Notes: generated by a model not told the origin, from the letters alone. Shown: positions 51,064 through 60,481, numbered from the stretch's first letter. The stretch: DNA of 64,000 nucleotides from Schlegelella_A sp965246805 (GCA_965246805.1 CBDFFO010000009.1:248001-312000); one strand, 5' to 3'. Numbers and translations: made by a program.

Positions 51064-52779
51064 TTGCGCACAATCGAAAAAGTTCGTCTCGGTGAATTGC
51101 TGGTTCGGCAAGAGCTGATCACGACCGAACAACTCGAAGCGGCCTTGCACAGGCAGCGCGCGAGCGGGCAGAAGCTCGGCCGCTCCCTGGTCGATGCCGG
51201 GTTCGTCACCGAAGAACAGATCTGTGGCGCCCTCGCGCGGCAGATGCGCATCCCCTACATCAACCTCAAGCAGTTCACGCTCAACGCGGCACTCGTGCAA
51301 AGCTTGCCGGAAGCGCAAGCCCGGCGCTTTCGGGCGCTGGTGCTAGACGAGAGCAACGGCGCGTTGCGGGTCGGCTTGGCCGACCCGACCGACCTCAACG
51401 CCTACGACGAACTCAGCCGGATCCTGAAGCGCGACCTCACCCTCGCGGTGGTGAGCGAGTCGCAGCTGATGGCGAGCATCGATCGCCTCTACCGCCGCAC
51501 CGGCGAGATCAGCGCGCTTTCGCAGGAGCTGACCGCGGAGCTCGCCCAGACCGAAGCCGACTTCGGCGCTGGCGTCGGCAACGATGCGGCGCTCAAGGAC
51601 GCACCGGTCGTCAAGCTGCTGCAAACCTTGTTCGAAGACGCCGCCGCGGTGCGCGCCTCCGACATCCACATCGAACCGCAGGAGCACAACCTGCACGTGC
51701 GCTTTCGGATCGACGGCGTACTGCATTTGCAGAACGAGTCCGATTCGAAGATCGCTCCGGCGCTCGTGCTGCGCCTGAAGCTGATGTCGGGGCTCGACAT
51801 TTCAGAGCGTCGCCTGCCGCAGGACGGCCGCTTCAACGTTGACATCCGCGGCAACGCGCTCGACGTTCGGATCTCGACGATGCCGACGCAATACGGCGAA
51901 TCGGTCGTGATGCGTCTGCTCACGCAGAGCACCGGCCTGCTTCGGCTCGAAAAACTCGGCTTGCCGCCGACCGTGCTCGGCCGCCTTCGCCATGCCCTCG
52001 CTCGTGCGGGCGGCATGATCCTCGTCACCGGCCCGACCGGTTCCGGCAAGACAACGACGCTCTACGCCGCGCTCGCCGAGATCAATTCGCCCGACCGCAA
52101 GATCATCACCGTCGAAGACCCGGTCGAGTACCGGCTCGCGGGCATCAACCAGGTGCAGGTGCACGAGAAGATCGAGTTGAGTTTCGAGCGCGTGCTGCGC
52201 TCGGCGCTGCGCCAGGACCCGGACGTGATCCTGGTAGGCGAGATGCGTGACCAGACCACCGCGGAAATCGGCCTGCGGGCCGCGATGACGGGCCACCTCG
52301 TGCTGTCGACACTGCACACCAACGACGCGGCCAGCACGCCGGTGCGGCTGCTCGACATGGGCGTGCCCGCCTACATGGTCGCGATGTCGCTGAACCTCGT
52401 CATCGCGCAGCGCCTGGTGCGGCTGGTTTGCGAGGACTGCCGCAGCGGCTACGAGCCGACGTCGCAGGAACTGGTCTGGCTCGAGCACATTCATGAAGCG
52501 AACGGCGCCGACGGCAAGCCGCTGCAGTTCTCTCGCGGCCTTGGTTGCTCGCGTTGCAACGGCACCGGCTACGCAGGGCGCAGCGCGGTCTACGAGATCC
52601 TCGAGATGACGCCGCCGCTCGTCGAAGCGGCGAGCAACGCCTCGGCCGTCGAGTTCAGCCGGCTCGCCCGCGCACAGATCGGCCTTGAAACCTTGTTGCA
52701 TCACGCGATGCATCTGGTGAGCGAAGGCCGCACGACCATCGACGAAGCCATGCGCGTCTCAGCGCAACTCGGCGCCTGA
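51064..52779 (+). CDS. mshE: MSHA pilus extension ATPase MshE
   Basis: 571 residues, GspE/PilB family. The N-terminus has two tandem 24-residue MshEN motifs (RLGELLVRQELITTEQLEAA from about residue 8, and KLGRSLVDAGFVTEEQICGA from about 37) that bind c-di-GMP in Vibrio MshE. The ATPase domain has Walker A GPTGSGKT (about 322), RDQTTAEIGLRAAMTGH, a HTND loop and a tetracysteine zinc site (CEDC, CSRC). It powers pilus assembly at the inner membrane. TTG 51064 is preferred because upstream codons are not conserved; the frame is open back to 50959. Confidence 0.93.
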   Translation: MRTIEKVRLGELLVRQELITTEQLEAALHRQRASGQKLGRSLVDAGFVTEEQICGALARQMRIPYINLKQFTLNAALVQSLPEAQARRFRALVLDESNGALRVGLADPTDLNAYDELSRILKRDLTLAVVSESQLMASIDRLYRRTGEISALSQELTAELAQTEADFGAGVGNDAALKDAPVVKLLQTLFEDAAAVRASDIHIEPQEHNLHVRFRIDGVLHLQNESDSKIAPALVLRLKLMSGLDISERRLPQDGRFNVDIRGNALDVRISTMPTQYGESVVMRLLTQSTGLLRLEKLGLPPTVLGRLRHALARAGGMILVTGPTGSGKTTTLYAALAEINSPDRKIITVEDPVEYRLAGINQVQVHEKIELSFERVLRSALRQDPDVILVGEMRDQTTAEIGLRAAMTGHLVLSTLHTNDAASTPVRLLDMGVPAYMVAMSLNLVIAQRLVRLVCEDCRSGYEPTSQELVWLEHIHEANGADGKPLQFSRGLGCSRCNGTGYAGRSAVYEILEMTPPLVEAASNASAVEFSRLARAQIGLETLLHHAMHLVSEGRTTIDEAMRVSAQLGA

Positions 52780-52780
52780 C

Positions 52781-54007
52781 ATGCCGGCTTTCAGCTACAG
52801 CGCTCGCGACAGCGGCGGCACGCTGCGCGAGGGCACGATCGAAGCCGCCAGCGCCAGCGCCCTCGCCGACCAGCTGTTCGGCGGTGGCAGCACACCGATC
52901 CGCATCGTGGAAACGCACGCCGGCGCTGCGCCGGCCGCGTCGATCACATTGCCGTGGCGGCGTAACGCCAAGGTCTTGCACGAAGACATGCTGCTGTTCA
53001 GCCGCCAGCTGCATTCACTGCTGAAGGCTGGCATTCCGATCACCCGCGCCCTCGCCGGCCTGCAGGAATCGGCCGGCGCCGCGATGGCAACGGTGATTCG
53101 CCACACCCGCGAAAGCCTCGAAGGCGGCAACGCGCTCTCGATGTCGATGGCGCGCCAGCACGGCGTGTTCTCGTCGTTCTACATCTCGATGGTTCGCGTG
53201 GGCGAACTCACCGGGCGGCTCGACGAGGTGTTCCTGCGCCTCTTCCATCACTTGTCGTTCGAACGCCTGATGCGTGAACAGGTGAAGACCGCGCTGCGCT
53301 ACCCGAGCTTCGTGGTGGCCGTGATGGCGGTGGCCATCCTGGTCATCAACCTGTTCGTGATCCCCGCGTTCCAGAAGGTGTTCGACGGGTTCGGCGCCGA
53401 GTTGCCCCTCATGACACGGATCCTGATCGGCTTCTCGCACGCCACCGTCGCCGGTTGGCCCTACCTGCTAGCCATTGCCATTGGCACCACCTTCTTCACG
53501 CGACAGTGGCTCGCCACCGAGTCGGGCCGCTACATCTGGGACCGTGCCAAGCTGAGGCTGCCGGTCGCAGGCAAGATCCTTCGCAAAGCCACCCTCGCCC
53601 GCTTCGCGCGCAGCTTCGCGCTCGCGTTGAAGAGCGGCGTGCCGGTCGTGCAGGCGATGACGGTGGTGGCCTCGACGGTCGAGAACGCCTACGTGTCGAG
53701 CGCCGTCGAGCGCATGCGACTCGGGGTCGAACGAGGCGACTCGGTGATGCGCACCGCCGCCGCCAGCAAGATCTTCACGCCGGTCGTGCTGCAGATGATC
53801 GCCGTCGGCGAAGAGTCGGGCACGCTCGACGAGATGCTCGGCGAGGTGGCCGACTTCTATCAGCAGGACGTCGAGTACGAGTTGAAGACGCTGTCGGCTC
53901 AGATCGAGCCGATCCTGATCGTCTTCCTCGGGGTTCTGGTTCTCATTCTGGCGCTCGGCGTGTTCCTGCCGATCTGGGATCTGGGCAAGGTCGCGATCAA
54001 GCGTTAA
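52781..54007 (+). CDS. mshG: MSHA inner-membrane platform protein MshG
   Basis: 408 residues, GspF/PilC family with two T2SF domains. The N-terminal 60 residues give MPAFSYSARDSGGTLREGTI, then LFSRQLHSLLKAGIPITRAL and the first transmembrane pair (VAVMAVAILVINLFVIPAF). The second domain begins ARFARSFALALKSGVPVVQA. It ends with the last membrane helix (LIVFLGVLVLILALGVFLPI). It anchors the ATPase and the growing pilus. It starts 1 base after mshE. Confidence 0.93.
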   Translation: MPAFSYSARDSGGTLREGTIEAASASALADQLFGGGSTPIRIVETHAGAAPAASITLPWRRNAKVLHEDMLLFSRQLHSLLKAGIPITRALAGLQESAGAAMATVIRHTRESLEGGNALSMSMARQHGVFSSFYISMVRVGELTGRLDEVFLRLFHHLSFERLMREQVKTALRYPSFVVAVMAVAILVINLFVIPAFQKVFDGFGAELPLMTRILIGFSHATVAGWPYLLAIAIGTTFFTRQWLATESGRYIWDRAKLRLPVAGKILRKATLARFARSFALALKSGVPVVQAMTVVASTVENAYVSSAVERMRLGVERGDSVMRTAAASKIFTPVVLQMIAVGEESGTLDEMLGEVADFYQQDVEYELKTLSAQIEPILIVFLGVLVLILALGVFLPIWDLGKVAIKR

Positions 54008-54114
54008 CTCCGCACGGGGCTTTCCTTATGCCCCTCCGGACGAGACCGATATGCAGGGTGTCACGGCTGTTTATCGACCGTTCGTCGGCAACTGTTCCCG
54101 GCAACATCCTCCGC

Positions 54115-54702
54115 ATGAAATCTCGTCCATCCCATCGCGGTTCGCGCCAGCAGCGTCATCCACAGACCGGCTTCACGCTCATTGAGTTGGTGGTCGTGCT
54201 GACGGTGATCGCCGTGCTCGCCGCGATCGCGTTGCCGCGATTCATGAACCTGCAGCGCGATGCGCGCATCGGCCACCTGCAAGGCGTGCGCGGCTCGGTG
54301 GCGTCGTCGTCGATGCTGGTTCATTCGGCGCTGCTGGCCCGTCGCAACGTCATCGACAGCGCGCCCTGCCCGGCTGCCACCGGCTTCACCGCCGACAACC
54401 TGATGGTCGGCGCCGGCACCGTGTGCACCGAGAACGGAATCATCCACACCCAGAACGGCTACCCCTCGGCAACCGGCATCGGCGTGCCGGGCATCGTCTC
54501 GATGGCCGGCATCGGCGGCGCGTTCAACCCGACGGTGAGCGAGCTCGCGACCGACGGTTATGCGATCACCGCCGGCTCCGGCGCCACGACGATCCAGCGC
54601 ATCGACGCGCCCAATCCAGCCGCGTGCGCATTCTCCTATTTCGAAGCCCCCCAGCCGGCAACAGCGGCAACCGTGTCCCCCACCGTGACGACCGGCTGCT
54701 GA
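54115..54702 (+). CDS. MSHA pilin-like protein, first copy (MshB/MshA)
   Basis: 195 residues with a type IV prepilin signal: basic leader, then TGFTLIELVVVLTVIAVLAA. Cleavage by prepilin peptidase after the glycine and methylation of phenylalanine are expected. ALPRFMNLQRDARIGHLQGVRG is typical of MshA/MshB pilins. The C-terminal part has a cysteine pair (TVCTENG and the end TTGC). ATG 54115 is used; an earlier ATG at 54028 would give an over-long leader. Whether this is the major or an accessory pilin is not clear. Confidence 0.85.
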   Translation: MKSRPSHRGSRQQRHPQTGFTLIELVVVLTVIAVLAAIALPRFMNLQRDARIGHLQGVRGSVASSSMLVHSALLARRNVIDSAPCPAATGFTADNLMVGAGTVCTENGIIHTQNGYPSATGIGVPGIVSMAGIGGAFNPTVSELATDGYAITAGSGATTIQRIDAPNPAACAFSYFEAPQPATAATVSPTVTTGC

Positions 54703-54757
54703 AGCTCGGCCGCCTTCGGATCCCTTTAGCAATTTCCGTTACCCCAAGGAGTTTTCC

Positions 54758-55180
54758 ATGAAGAACCAACGCGGCTTTACGCTCATCGAACTGGTGGTCG
54801 TGATCATCATCCTCGGCATCCTCGCCGCCGTAGCCGTTCCCAAGTTCGTCGACATGTCCGTGCAAGCGCACAACTCGGCGGCCAAGGGCGTTTCCGGCGC
54901 GCTGTCATCCGGCTCGTCGATCAACTACGCTGCCAGGGCGGCCAGTTCAGCGAGCGCCGTGGTCCTGAGCGCGGCCAACGTCTGCACCAACACCATCATG
55001 GCCGGCCTGCTCACGGGTTCCGGTGTCACGCTGGTCAGCGCCGCGGCGGCCACCGACAGCGAGTTCCAGATCACCGGCACGGGCGACTGCTCGGGCGCCA
55101 ACGCCAGCGTCACGTGCACGGTCACGCCGAACGGTTCGGGTGTCACGGCCGCCAATGCCGTGATCCTCTGCGCTCGCTGA
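54758..55180 (+). CDS. mshA: MSHA pilin, probable major subunit
   Basis: 140 residues. The leader is only six residues (MKNQRG) before FTLIELVVVIIILGILAAVA. A strong AAGGAG ribosome site precedes ATG 54758, fitting high expression. The globular part is rich in alanine, serine and threonine with three cysteines (NVCTN, GDCSG, TCTV) and a fourth at ILCAR. Subunit of the pilus fibre after processing. Confidence 0.88.
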   Translation: MKNQRGFTLIELVVVIIILGILAAVAVPKFVDMSVQAHNSAAKGVSGALSSGSSINYAARAASSASAVVLSAANVCTNTIMAGLLTGSGVTLVSAAAATDSEFQITGTGDCSGANASVTCTVTPNGSGVTAANAVILCAR

Positions 55181-55218
55181 GATCACGCCACCACGGCAGC
55201 GATGCCGTTTGACGCGTC

Positions 55219-55701
55219 ATGAACTCGCAACGCGGCTTCACACTCACCGAGCTGGTGATCGTTTTGATCATCACCGGCGTGTTGGCCGCGGTCGCAGTTC
55301 CGCGATTGTTCAACCAGGATCAGTTCGCGGCACGAGCCAGCCATGACTTCGTCGTGAGCAGCCTCCGGTACGCACAGAAGTCGGCCATTGCGATGCGTCG
55401 CCCGATCTGCGTGCTGGCCACCGGAACGAATCTGACGATCACGATCGGCACCGCGCCGACCTTGGGGTCGTGCGTCACCGACCTCATGAATCCTGCGAAC
55501 GGCCTGCGGTACGCCGACGCGGGAAACGCGTTGCCCGGTAGCGTGACGATGGCCGGCAGCACACAGTTCGCATTCGACACCGCCGGACGGCCGCTCGCCA
55601 GCGGCGGCGCGCATGCGCCGTTGGCGAGCGCCGTCGCGATCACGGTCAACGGCTACGCGCAACCCGTCACCGTGGAGCCGGAATCGGGGTTGGTTCGCTG
55701 A
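55219..55701 (+). CDS. mshC: MSHA minor pilin MshC (GspH/FimT-like)
   Basis: 160 residues. Prepilin motif RGFTLTELVIVLIITGVLAA, then FNQDQFAARASHDFVVSSLRYAQKSAI, a GspH/FimT pattern with the conserved helix of minor pseudopilins. It probably primes pilus assembly. ATG 55219 follows the mshA stop by 38 bases. Confidence 0.85.
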   Translation: MNSQRGFTLTELVIVLIITGVLAAVAVPRLFNQDQFAARASHDFVVSSLRYAQKSAIAMRRPICVLATGTNLTITIGTAPTLGSCVTDLMNPANGLRYADAGNALPGSVTMAGSTQFAFDTAGRPLASGGAHAPLASAVAITVNGYAQPVTVEPESGLVR

Positions 55702-55744
55702 GGCGCGAGCCGCTCGACGACCGGCCGCCCTTCGGAGCACCTGC

Positions 55745-56395
55745 ATGCGTCGCCACCGCCATCCGACATCGACGCTGCTGAACGGGCAGGCGCGCGCGCC
55801 GCGGCCACATCGGCAGATCGGCCTGACCCTGATCGAGCTGGTGATCTTCATCGCGCTGGTCGGCATCGCCGTGACCGGCGTCCTGCTGGCCTACAACACT
55901 GCCGTTCGCGGCAGCGCCGACCCGTTGGTGCGCAAGCAAGCCACGGTGATCGCCGAGTCGCTGCTGGCTGAAGTGCTGGCGCAACCGTTCACCTACTGCG
56001 ACCCGCAGGACGCAGCCAACGACCCGGCGTCGCCACCGACGTCGTCGGCGTCGTGCACCGGCGGCGCTGCCAACTCGGAAGATAACAACGGCGGAACGCT
56101 TGGCCCGAAGCCCGCCACCGAGACTCGACTGTCGAACACCGACCCGTTCGACAACGTCGCCGACTACAACGGCTACACGATGACCTCGGGGATCTACAGC
56201 ATCGACGACCCCGCCACCGCGATCACCGGCCTGGAGAAATATTCGGCGGCGGTAAGCGTCACGCGCGCCGGCACCGCGCTCGGCCTGGCCAGCAATGCCG
56301 AGGCCTTGAGGGTCGACGTGGTGATCACCTTCGGCAGCAACGCCATCACGCTCACGGGCTATCGGTTGCGCTACGCGCCGAATGCCACCGGGTGA
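55745..56395 (+). CDS. mshD: MSHA minor pilin MshD
   Basis: 216 residues. The prepilin helix is IGLTLIELVIFIALVGIAVT after a 28-residue basic leader, longer than usual. AVRGSADPLVRKQATVIAESLLAEVLAQPF is the conserved MshD core. Minor pilin at the pilus tip. ATG 55745 is chosen for the leader; a longer frame begins upstream. Confidence 0.85.
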   Translation: MRRHRHPTSTLLNGQARAPRPHRQIGLTLIELVIFIALVGIAVTGVLLAYNTAVRGSADPLVRKQATVIAESLLAEVLAQPFTYCDPQDAANDPASPPTSSASCTGGAANSEDNNGGTLGPKPATETRLSNTDPFDNVADYNGYTMTSGIYSIDDPATAITGLEKYSAAVSVTRAGTALGLASNAEALRVDVVITFGSNAITLTGYRLRYAPNATG

Positions 56396-56402
56396 CCGAA
56401 CG

Positions 56403-57281
56403 ATGACCCGCGCTGCCGTGCCCAACCGAAGCCACGCCACCGAGCGTGGCTTCACGCTCATCGAGGCCGTGGTCGTGCTGACCCTAACCGGCATCGTCGC
56501 CGGGATGGTGGGCGTGTTCATTGCCCGGCCGATCGATGCGTATGTCGACCTCGCGCGCCGTGCCGAGCTGAGCGACAGCGCCGACATGGCCTTGCGACGA
56601 GCGGCTCGCGAGATCGCGCAGGCCTTGCCGAACAGCGTGCGGGTCGGCGGTGGCAGCAGCCAGTTCCTCGAGTTCCTGCCGGTGGCCGCGAGCGGTCGTT
56701 ACCTGGCCGCACCTGCCGCCGACGGCAGCGGCGACTTCTTCAATATCAACGACCCGACCGACAACAGCTTCACCGTGCTGGGCCCGAACGTGTTCGTGCC
56801 GGGCTCCTCGGGCGTCAATCCGGTGCCTTTTCTCGTCGTCTACAACCTCGGCATTCCGGGCGCCGATGCGTACAACGGCGAGAGCAGCCGCCCGCTCACG
56901 ACGTTCGGCACCGCCGGCTCGCTCACGTACAACCTGGCCGGCGGGCAATTCATTTATCCATCGCCCGGCAACCGGTTCCAAGTCATCGTGACGCCGATCA
57001 CCTACGCATGCCTGCCGGGCGCGGGGGGTGGCGGCACGTTGAGGCGCTACACCGGATACGGGATTCAAAGCGCGCAACCGATCAACATCGCCGCGGCGCC
57101 GTTGTCAGGCTTGAGCGGTGTCAACGACGTGCTGCTGGCCGACCACGTGCTCGCATGCTCGTTCGCGTACACGCCGGATGCCTCGGCGCGCATCGGCCTC
57201 GTGACGATGCGCCTCACATTGTCGAGCGGCGGCGAAAAGCTGACGCTGGTGCACCAGGCGCACGTGGACAACTCGCCATGA
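56403..57281 (+). CDS. mshO: MSHA minor pilin MshO
   Basis: 292 residues. Prepilin motif RGFTLIEAVVVLTLTGIVAG, then IARPIDAYVDLARRAELSDSAD, the MshO signature. The globular domain is larger than that of MshC and MshD. It starts 7 bases after mshD. Its TGA overlaps mshP ATG, so they are coupled. Confidence 0.88.
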   Translation: MTRAAVPNRSHATERGFTLIEAVVVLTLTGIVAGMVGVFIARPIDAYVDLARRAELSDSADMALRRAAREIAQALPNSVRVGGGSSQFLEFLPVAASGRYLAAPAADGSGDFFNINDPTDNSFTVLGPNVFVPGSSGVNPVPFLVVYNLGIPGADAYNGESSRPLTTFGTAGSLTYNLAGGQFIYPSPGNRFQVIVTPITYACLPGAGGGGTLRRYTGYGIQSAQPINIAAAPLSGLSGVNDVLLADHVLACSFAYTPDASARIGLVTMRLTLSSGGEKLTLVHQAHVDNSP

Positions 57282-57715
57282 ACGCCGCACGGCGGATCCA
57301 CAGGTACCGGTCGCGTCGTGCGAGCGGCGGCTTCGCGATCATCTCGGCGGTGTTCCTGATCATCGTGCTCGCCCTGCTCGGCGCGATGATCGTCTCGCTC
57401 TCGAGCACCCAGCAGGTGAGCCAGGTGCGCGACATGGACGGCTCGCGCGCCTACTTCGCGGCCCGTGCCGGGCTCGAGTGGGGGGTGTATCGCGTGCTGC
57501 ATGACAGCAATTGCCCAGCCAGCGCGACGATGCCTGCACTCGCCGGTTCGGCTTCGGGCTTCGCCATCGCGGTGACGTGCGCGACCTACCCGACGGTCGA
57601 TGAAGGCGGCACGACCGTCTCGGTCTACCAGATCACGTCGACCGCCACCAAGGGTACGTTCGGCGCGTTGAACTATGTGGATCGCCAGATGCAGGCGGTC
57701 ATCAGCACGCCATGA
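57278..57715 (+). CDS. mshP: MSHA minor pilin-like MshP
   Basis: 145 residues. Starts with a basic stretch and GGFAIISAVFLIIVLALLGA, a pilin-like helix (PilX/GspK-like class) lacking the glutamate at position 5. SSTQQVSQVRDMDGSRAYFAARAGLEWG is the conserved PilX_N-like segment. Its TGA overlaps ATG 57712 of a decayed mshQ. Confidence 0.85.
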   Translation: MNAARRIHRYRSRRASGGFAIISAVFLIIVLALLGAMIVSLSSTQQVSQVRDMDGSRAYFAARAGLEWGVYRVLHDSNCPASATMPALAGSASGFAIAVTCATYPTVDEGGTTVSVYQITSTATKGTFGALNYVDRQMQAVISTP

Positions 57716-57946
57716 GGCCGCACCGCCCGGGAAGGCGCGTGAGGCCAGGGCTGCGCACCGACCTGCTGCTACTGTCACTGTCGCCGATGTCGGGCCTGGC
57801 CGCGACCCCAGTACTGGATCGGTGGCGCAAGCGGGCGTGCTCTTGCCGACGCCAACCGGACGGCGACCACCGGTCGCGCCCATTCGCGCGGGAGAAACTT
57901 CGGCCAGTACGGCTCGCCGATGATCCACCAACGCGAGACGTTCTAG
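57712..57946 (+). pseudogene. mshQ: Probable mshQ remnant (large internal deletion and frameshift)
   Basis: After mshP one expects the very large MshQ adhesin gene. Here ATG 57712 overlaps the mshP stop and encodes a signal-like start (RTDLLLLSLSPMSGLAA), but the frame soon becomes arginine/proline-rich. In another frame the sequence GRNFGQYGSPMIHQRETF ends at TAG 57944-57946 and resembles the C-terminal end of MshQ/DUF6701 proteins. The simplest reading is loss of nearly the whole gene. The C-terminal match is from memory and moderate. Confidence 0.4.
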
Positions 57947-58123
57947 AACCGGCCGCGCACAACCGTCTGTCCAAGTCGCCGGGAGACGGCCGCAAGCAGC
58001 CGGGATGGATGCCAAATCCGCCCCTTTTCGAACGACCGCCGCACAGGGCCCTTCCCTAGGATGGCAAGACGCGGTCAAAGGCTCATCGGCCTATGGCTCG
58101 CACCCTTCATATCGATGCGATTC

Positions 58124-59059
58124 ATGCTCAAACGACAAACCCGACCGGGATGGATGGCCGTCACGCTGCAGCCTGGCAGCGTGCGCGTGGCTCACGTCGT
58201 TCGGTCGCGTTCGGGCCCGCCGCGCCTCGCGCTGCTGGCCAGGTTCGAACGCAGCGGCAGCGAGATCGACGACCTCACGAAGCTGCGCCGCACCCTCGCG
58301 TTGCAGCACTACAGGTGCACCACCGCCGCCGATGCCTCGGCCTATCAGATCGTTCAATTGAACGCTCCCGCCGTACCGCCCGACGAAATGAACGCGGCAC
58401 TGCGCTGGAGCGTGAAAGATTCACTCGACTTCCCGGTCGACGACGCAGTCATCGATTCGTTCGACGTGCCGACCGATGGCTCGCCGATGGGCCGCGCGCG
58501 CCTCGTGCTGACGGTGGCCGCACGGCGCGAGCGCATCGCGGCGCGCATCCACGCGTTCCAACGTTCGGGTGTACCGCTGTCGGTGATCGACATCGGTGAA
58601 GCCGCCCAGCGCAACCTGGCAGCCCTCTTCGAACAGCCCGACCGCGCGCTGGCGTTCCTGACGTTCGACGAGCAGGGAGGCCTCCTCACCTTCACGCGCA
58701 ACGGCGAGCTCTACGCGCAGCGCCGCATCGACGCCACGACCAAGAGCCTGTCGAGCTCGGCCCCTGCACCGGTGCGCGAACAACTCTTCGAACGCATCAC
58801 GCTCGAACTGCAACGCTCGCTCGACAACTTCGATCGCCTCTTCAGCCAGCTCGCGCTGCAACGCGTGCTGGTCGGCCCGTTCGACGGCGCGGCAAGCCTG
58901 GTCAGCCACCTCACCGCGAACCTGGCGCCACCGGTCGAGGCGGCCCATCTCGCGGGCGTGTTCGCCTGCGACAAGGGCGCCGATTTCGGCGGACCGGTCG
59001 AACAGGCCGAATGGCTGCACCCGCTCGGGCTCGCGCTGCGCGAACCGCTCGCTGCCTGA
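58124..59059 (+). CDS. mshI: MSHA biogenesis protein MshI (PilM-like)
   Basis: 311 residues of the PilM/actin-like assembly family. It begins MLKRQTRPGWMAVTLQPGSV and contains MNAALRWSVKDSLDFPVDDAV, the PilM ATPase-like subdomain, and RITLELQRSLDNFDRLFSQL near the C-terminus. It forms the cytoplasmic part of the alignment complex with the next two proteins. ATG 58124 is used; ATG 58115 is also possible. Confidence 0.85.
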   Translation: MLKRQTRPGWMAVTLQPGSVRVAHVVRSRSGPPRLALLARFERSGSEIDDLTKLRRTLALQHYRCTTAADASAYQIVQLNAPAVPPDEMNAALRWSVKDSLDFPVDDAVIDSFDVPTDGSPMGRARLVLTVAARRERIAARIHAFQRSGVPLSVIDIGEAAQRNLAALFEQPDRALAFLTFDEQGGLLTFTRNGELYAQRRIDATTKSLSSSAPAPVREQLFERITLELQRSLDNFDRLFSQLALQRVLVGPFDGAASLVSHLTANLAPPVEAAHLAGVFACDKGADFGGPVEQAEWLHPLGLALREPLAA

Positions 59060-59069
59060 GGCCCTCGTC

Positions 59070-59777
59070 GTGAACCGCAACATCAACCTCTACGATCCTG
59101 CGCTCCGCATCCGGCGCGACCCGCTCGCGTTCGAGGCTGCCGCGTGGATGGTTGCCGCCACGCTCGCGCTCGTCGTTCTCGGCGCGGTGGGGGTTCGCTG
59201 GTCGGTGTCTCGCATAGAGCCGCTGGCGGCTGCGGCCACCAAGGAACGCGACGAGCAGCAAAGCGCCGCGCAGGCGTTCGCCGCCAAGATCGCGTCGAAC
59301 AAGCCCGATGCCAAGCTGACTGTCCGCGTCGCCGATGCACAGCGCACGCTGCTGCAGCGCCGGGCAGCGCTCGCCACGTTGAACGGCAACACGCCCGATC
59401 AGGAAGGCGGCTTCTCGAACCGCCTTTCCGCGCTGGCGCGCCAGTCGGTCGACGGCCTCTGGCTGACCGGCATGGTGCTGCGCCAGAACGACGTGCAGCT
59501 GAAGGGCCGCACGCTGCAGCCCTCGCTCATTCCGGTCTACGTGCAGCGCCTCGATCGGGAGCCGTCGTTGCAAGGGCACGCGTTCAAGGCGCTTGACGTG
59601 GTCCGCCCCGTCGACAAGAACGACAGAGCCGACAAGGCCGACAAGAAGGGGCCCGTCGATGCGAATGCGGACGCTGCGAATGCCGCGCCGGTGCGGGCCG
59701 AGTTCGTCGAATTCACCTTGCTCGGCACCGGCGTGCCGGCGGTTGACGTGGCCGAGACTCGGGAGGCACGCCCATGA
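59070..59777 (+). CDS. PilN-like alignment protein
   Basis: 235 residues. The N-terminal NRNINLYDPALR is the PilN motif that binds the PilM-like protein, followed by a single transmembrane helix (AAWMVAATLALVVLGAVGV) and a periplasmic coiled coil. It starts 10 bases after mshI and overlaps the next gene by 4 bases. Annotated in some genomes as MshI2. Confidence 0.82.
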   Translation: MNRNINLYDPALRIRRDPLAFEAAAWMVAATLALVVLGAVGVRWSVSRIEPLAAAATKERDEQQSAAQAFAAKIASNKPDAKLTVRVADAQRTLLQRRAALATLNGNTPDQEGGFSNRLSALARQSVDGLWLTGMVLRQNDVQLKGRTLQPSLIPVYVQRLDREPSLQGHAFKALDVVRPVDKNDRADKADKKGPVDANADAANAAPVRAEFVEFTLLGTGVPAVDVAETREARP

Positions 59778-60481
59778 AAGCGATGCTGGCCCCACTGAAG
59801 GCGCGCTACCTGAAGCTCGCCAGACGCGAGCGCGGCTTGGCTTTGCTGGCGGCGCTGGTGCTGATCGGCGGCCTCGGCGAGATGACGCTCATCGACCCGA
59901 TGTGGCGGCAGCGCACCGCGATGCTGCGGGCGATCGACAGCGAACAGGCCGAGCGCGCCGCCTTCCAGGCCACGCAGATCAACGCGGCCCCCGACCCCGA
60001 GGTTGCGCTGCGCTCGCAACTGGCCACGCTGCAAACGCAGATCAATGCCACCGACGGTGAATTCCGATCGCTGCAGACCGGCCTGGTGCAACCCCAGCAC
60101 ATGGGGCAGCTGCTGCAGTCGCTGCTCGGCGAGCACCGGAGCCTGCAACTCGTGGGCTTGAAGTCGTTGCCGGTCCGCCCGCTGACCGATGAATTGCGGA
60201 AGACCCCGCCGACGGTCGTCGCCGGCGGCAACGCCGCCTCTAGCGTCGCCCCTGCAGCGTCGGGCGCCACGGCCGACGACGCCTGGCTCTATCGCCACGC
60301 GGTCGAGATCAAAGTGCAGGGCAGCTACGCCGACATGCTGGCCTATCTCAAGGAACTCGAGAGCCTGCCGCGCCATGTGCACTGGGGCGACCTCGAGATC
60401 GATGCGCGCGGCTATCCCACGAACGTGATGACGGTCACGATCTTCACCGTCAGCCTGGAAAAGACATGGTGGGTCCTATGA
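59774..60481 (+). CDS. mshJ: MSHA biogenesis protein MshJ (PilO-like)
   Basis: 235 residues. One transmembrane helix near the start (GLALLAALVLIGGLGEMTLI), a periplasmic coiled coil, and a C-terminal PilO fold (VEIKVQGSYADMLAYLKELE then VHWGDLEIDARGYPTNVMTV). It links inner membrane to the secretin side. Overlaps its neighbours by 4 bases on each side. Confidence 0.85.
   Translation: MKAMLAPLKARYLKLARRERGLALLAALVLIGGLGEMTLIDPMWRQRTAMLRAIDSEQAERAAFQATQINAAPDPEVALRSQLATLQTQINATDGEFRSLQTGLVQPQHMGQLLQSLLGEHRSLQLVGLKSLPVRPLTDELRKTPPTVVAGGNAASSVAPAASGATADDAWLYRHAVEIKVQGSYADMLAYLKELESLPRHVHWGDLEIDARGYPTNVMTVTIFTVSLEKTWWVL

Noticed and set aside
50762..51073. 103-codon minus-strand gene before mshE
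   Set aside because: Its second half reads plausibly, but there is no ribosome site or known domain and it overlaps the mshE start region.
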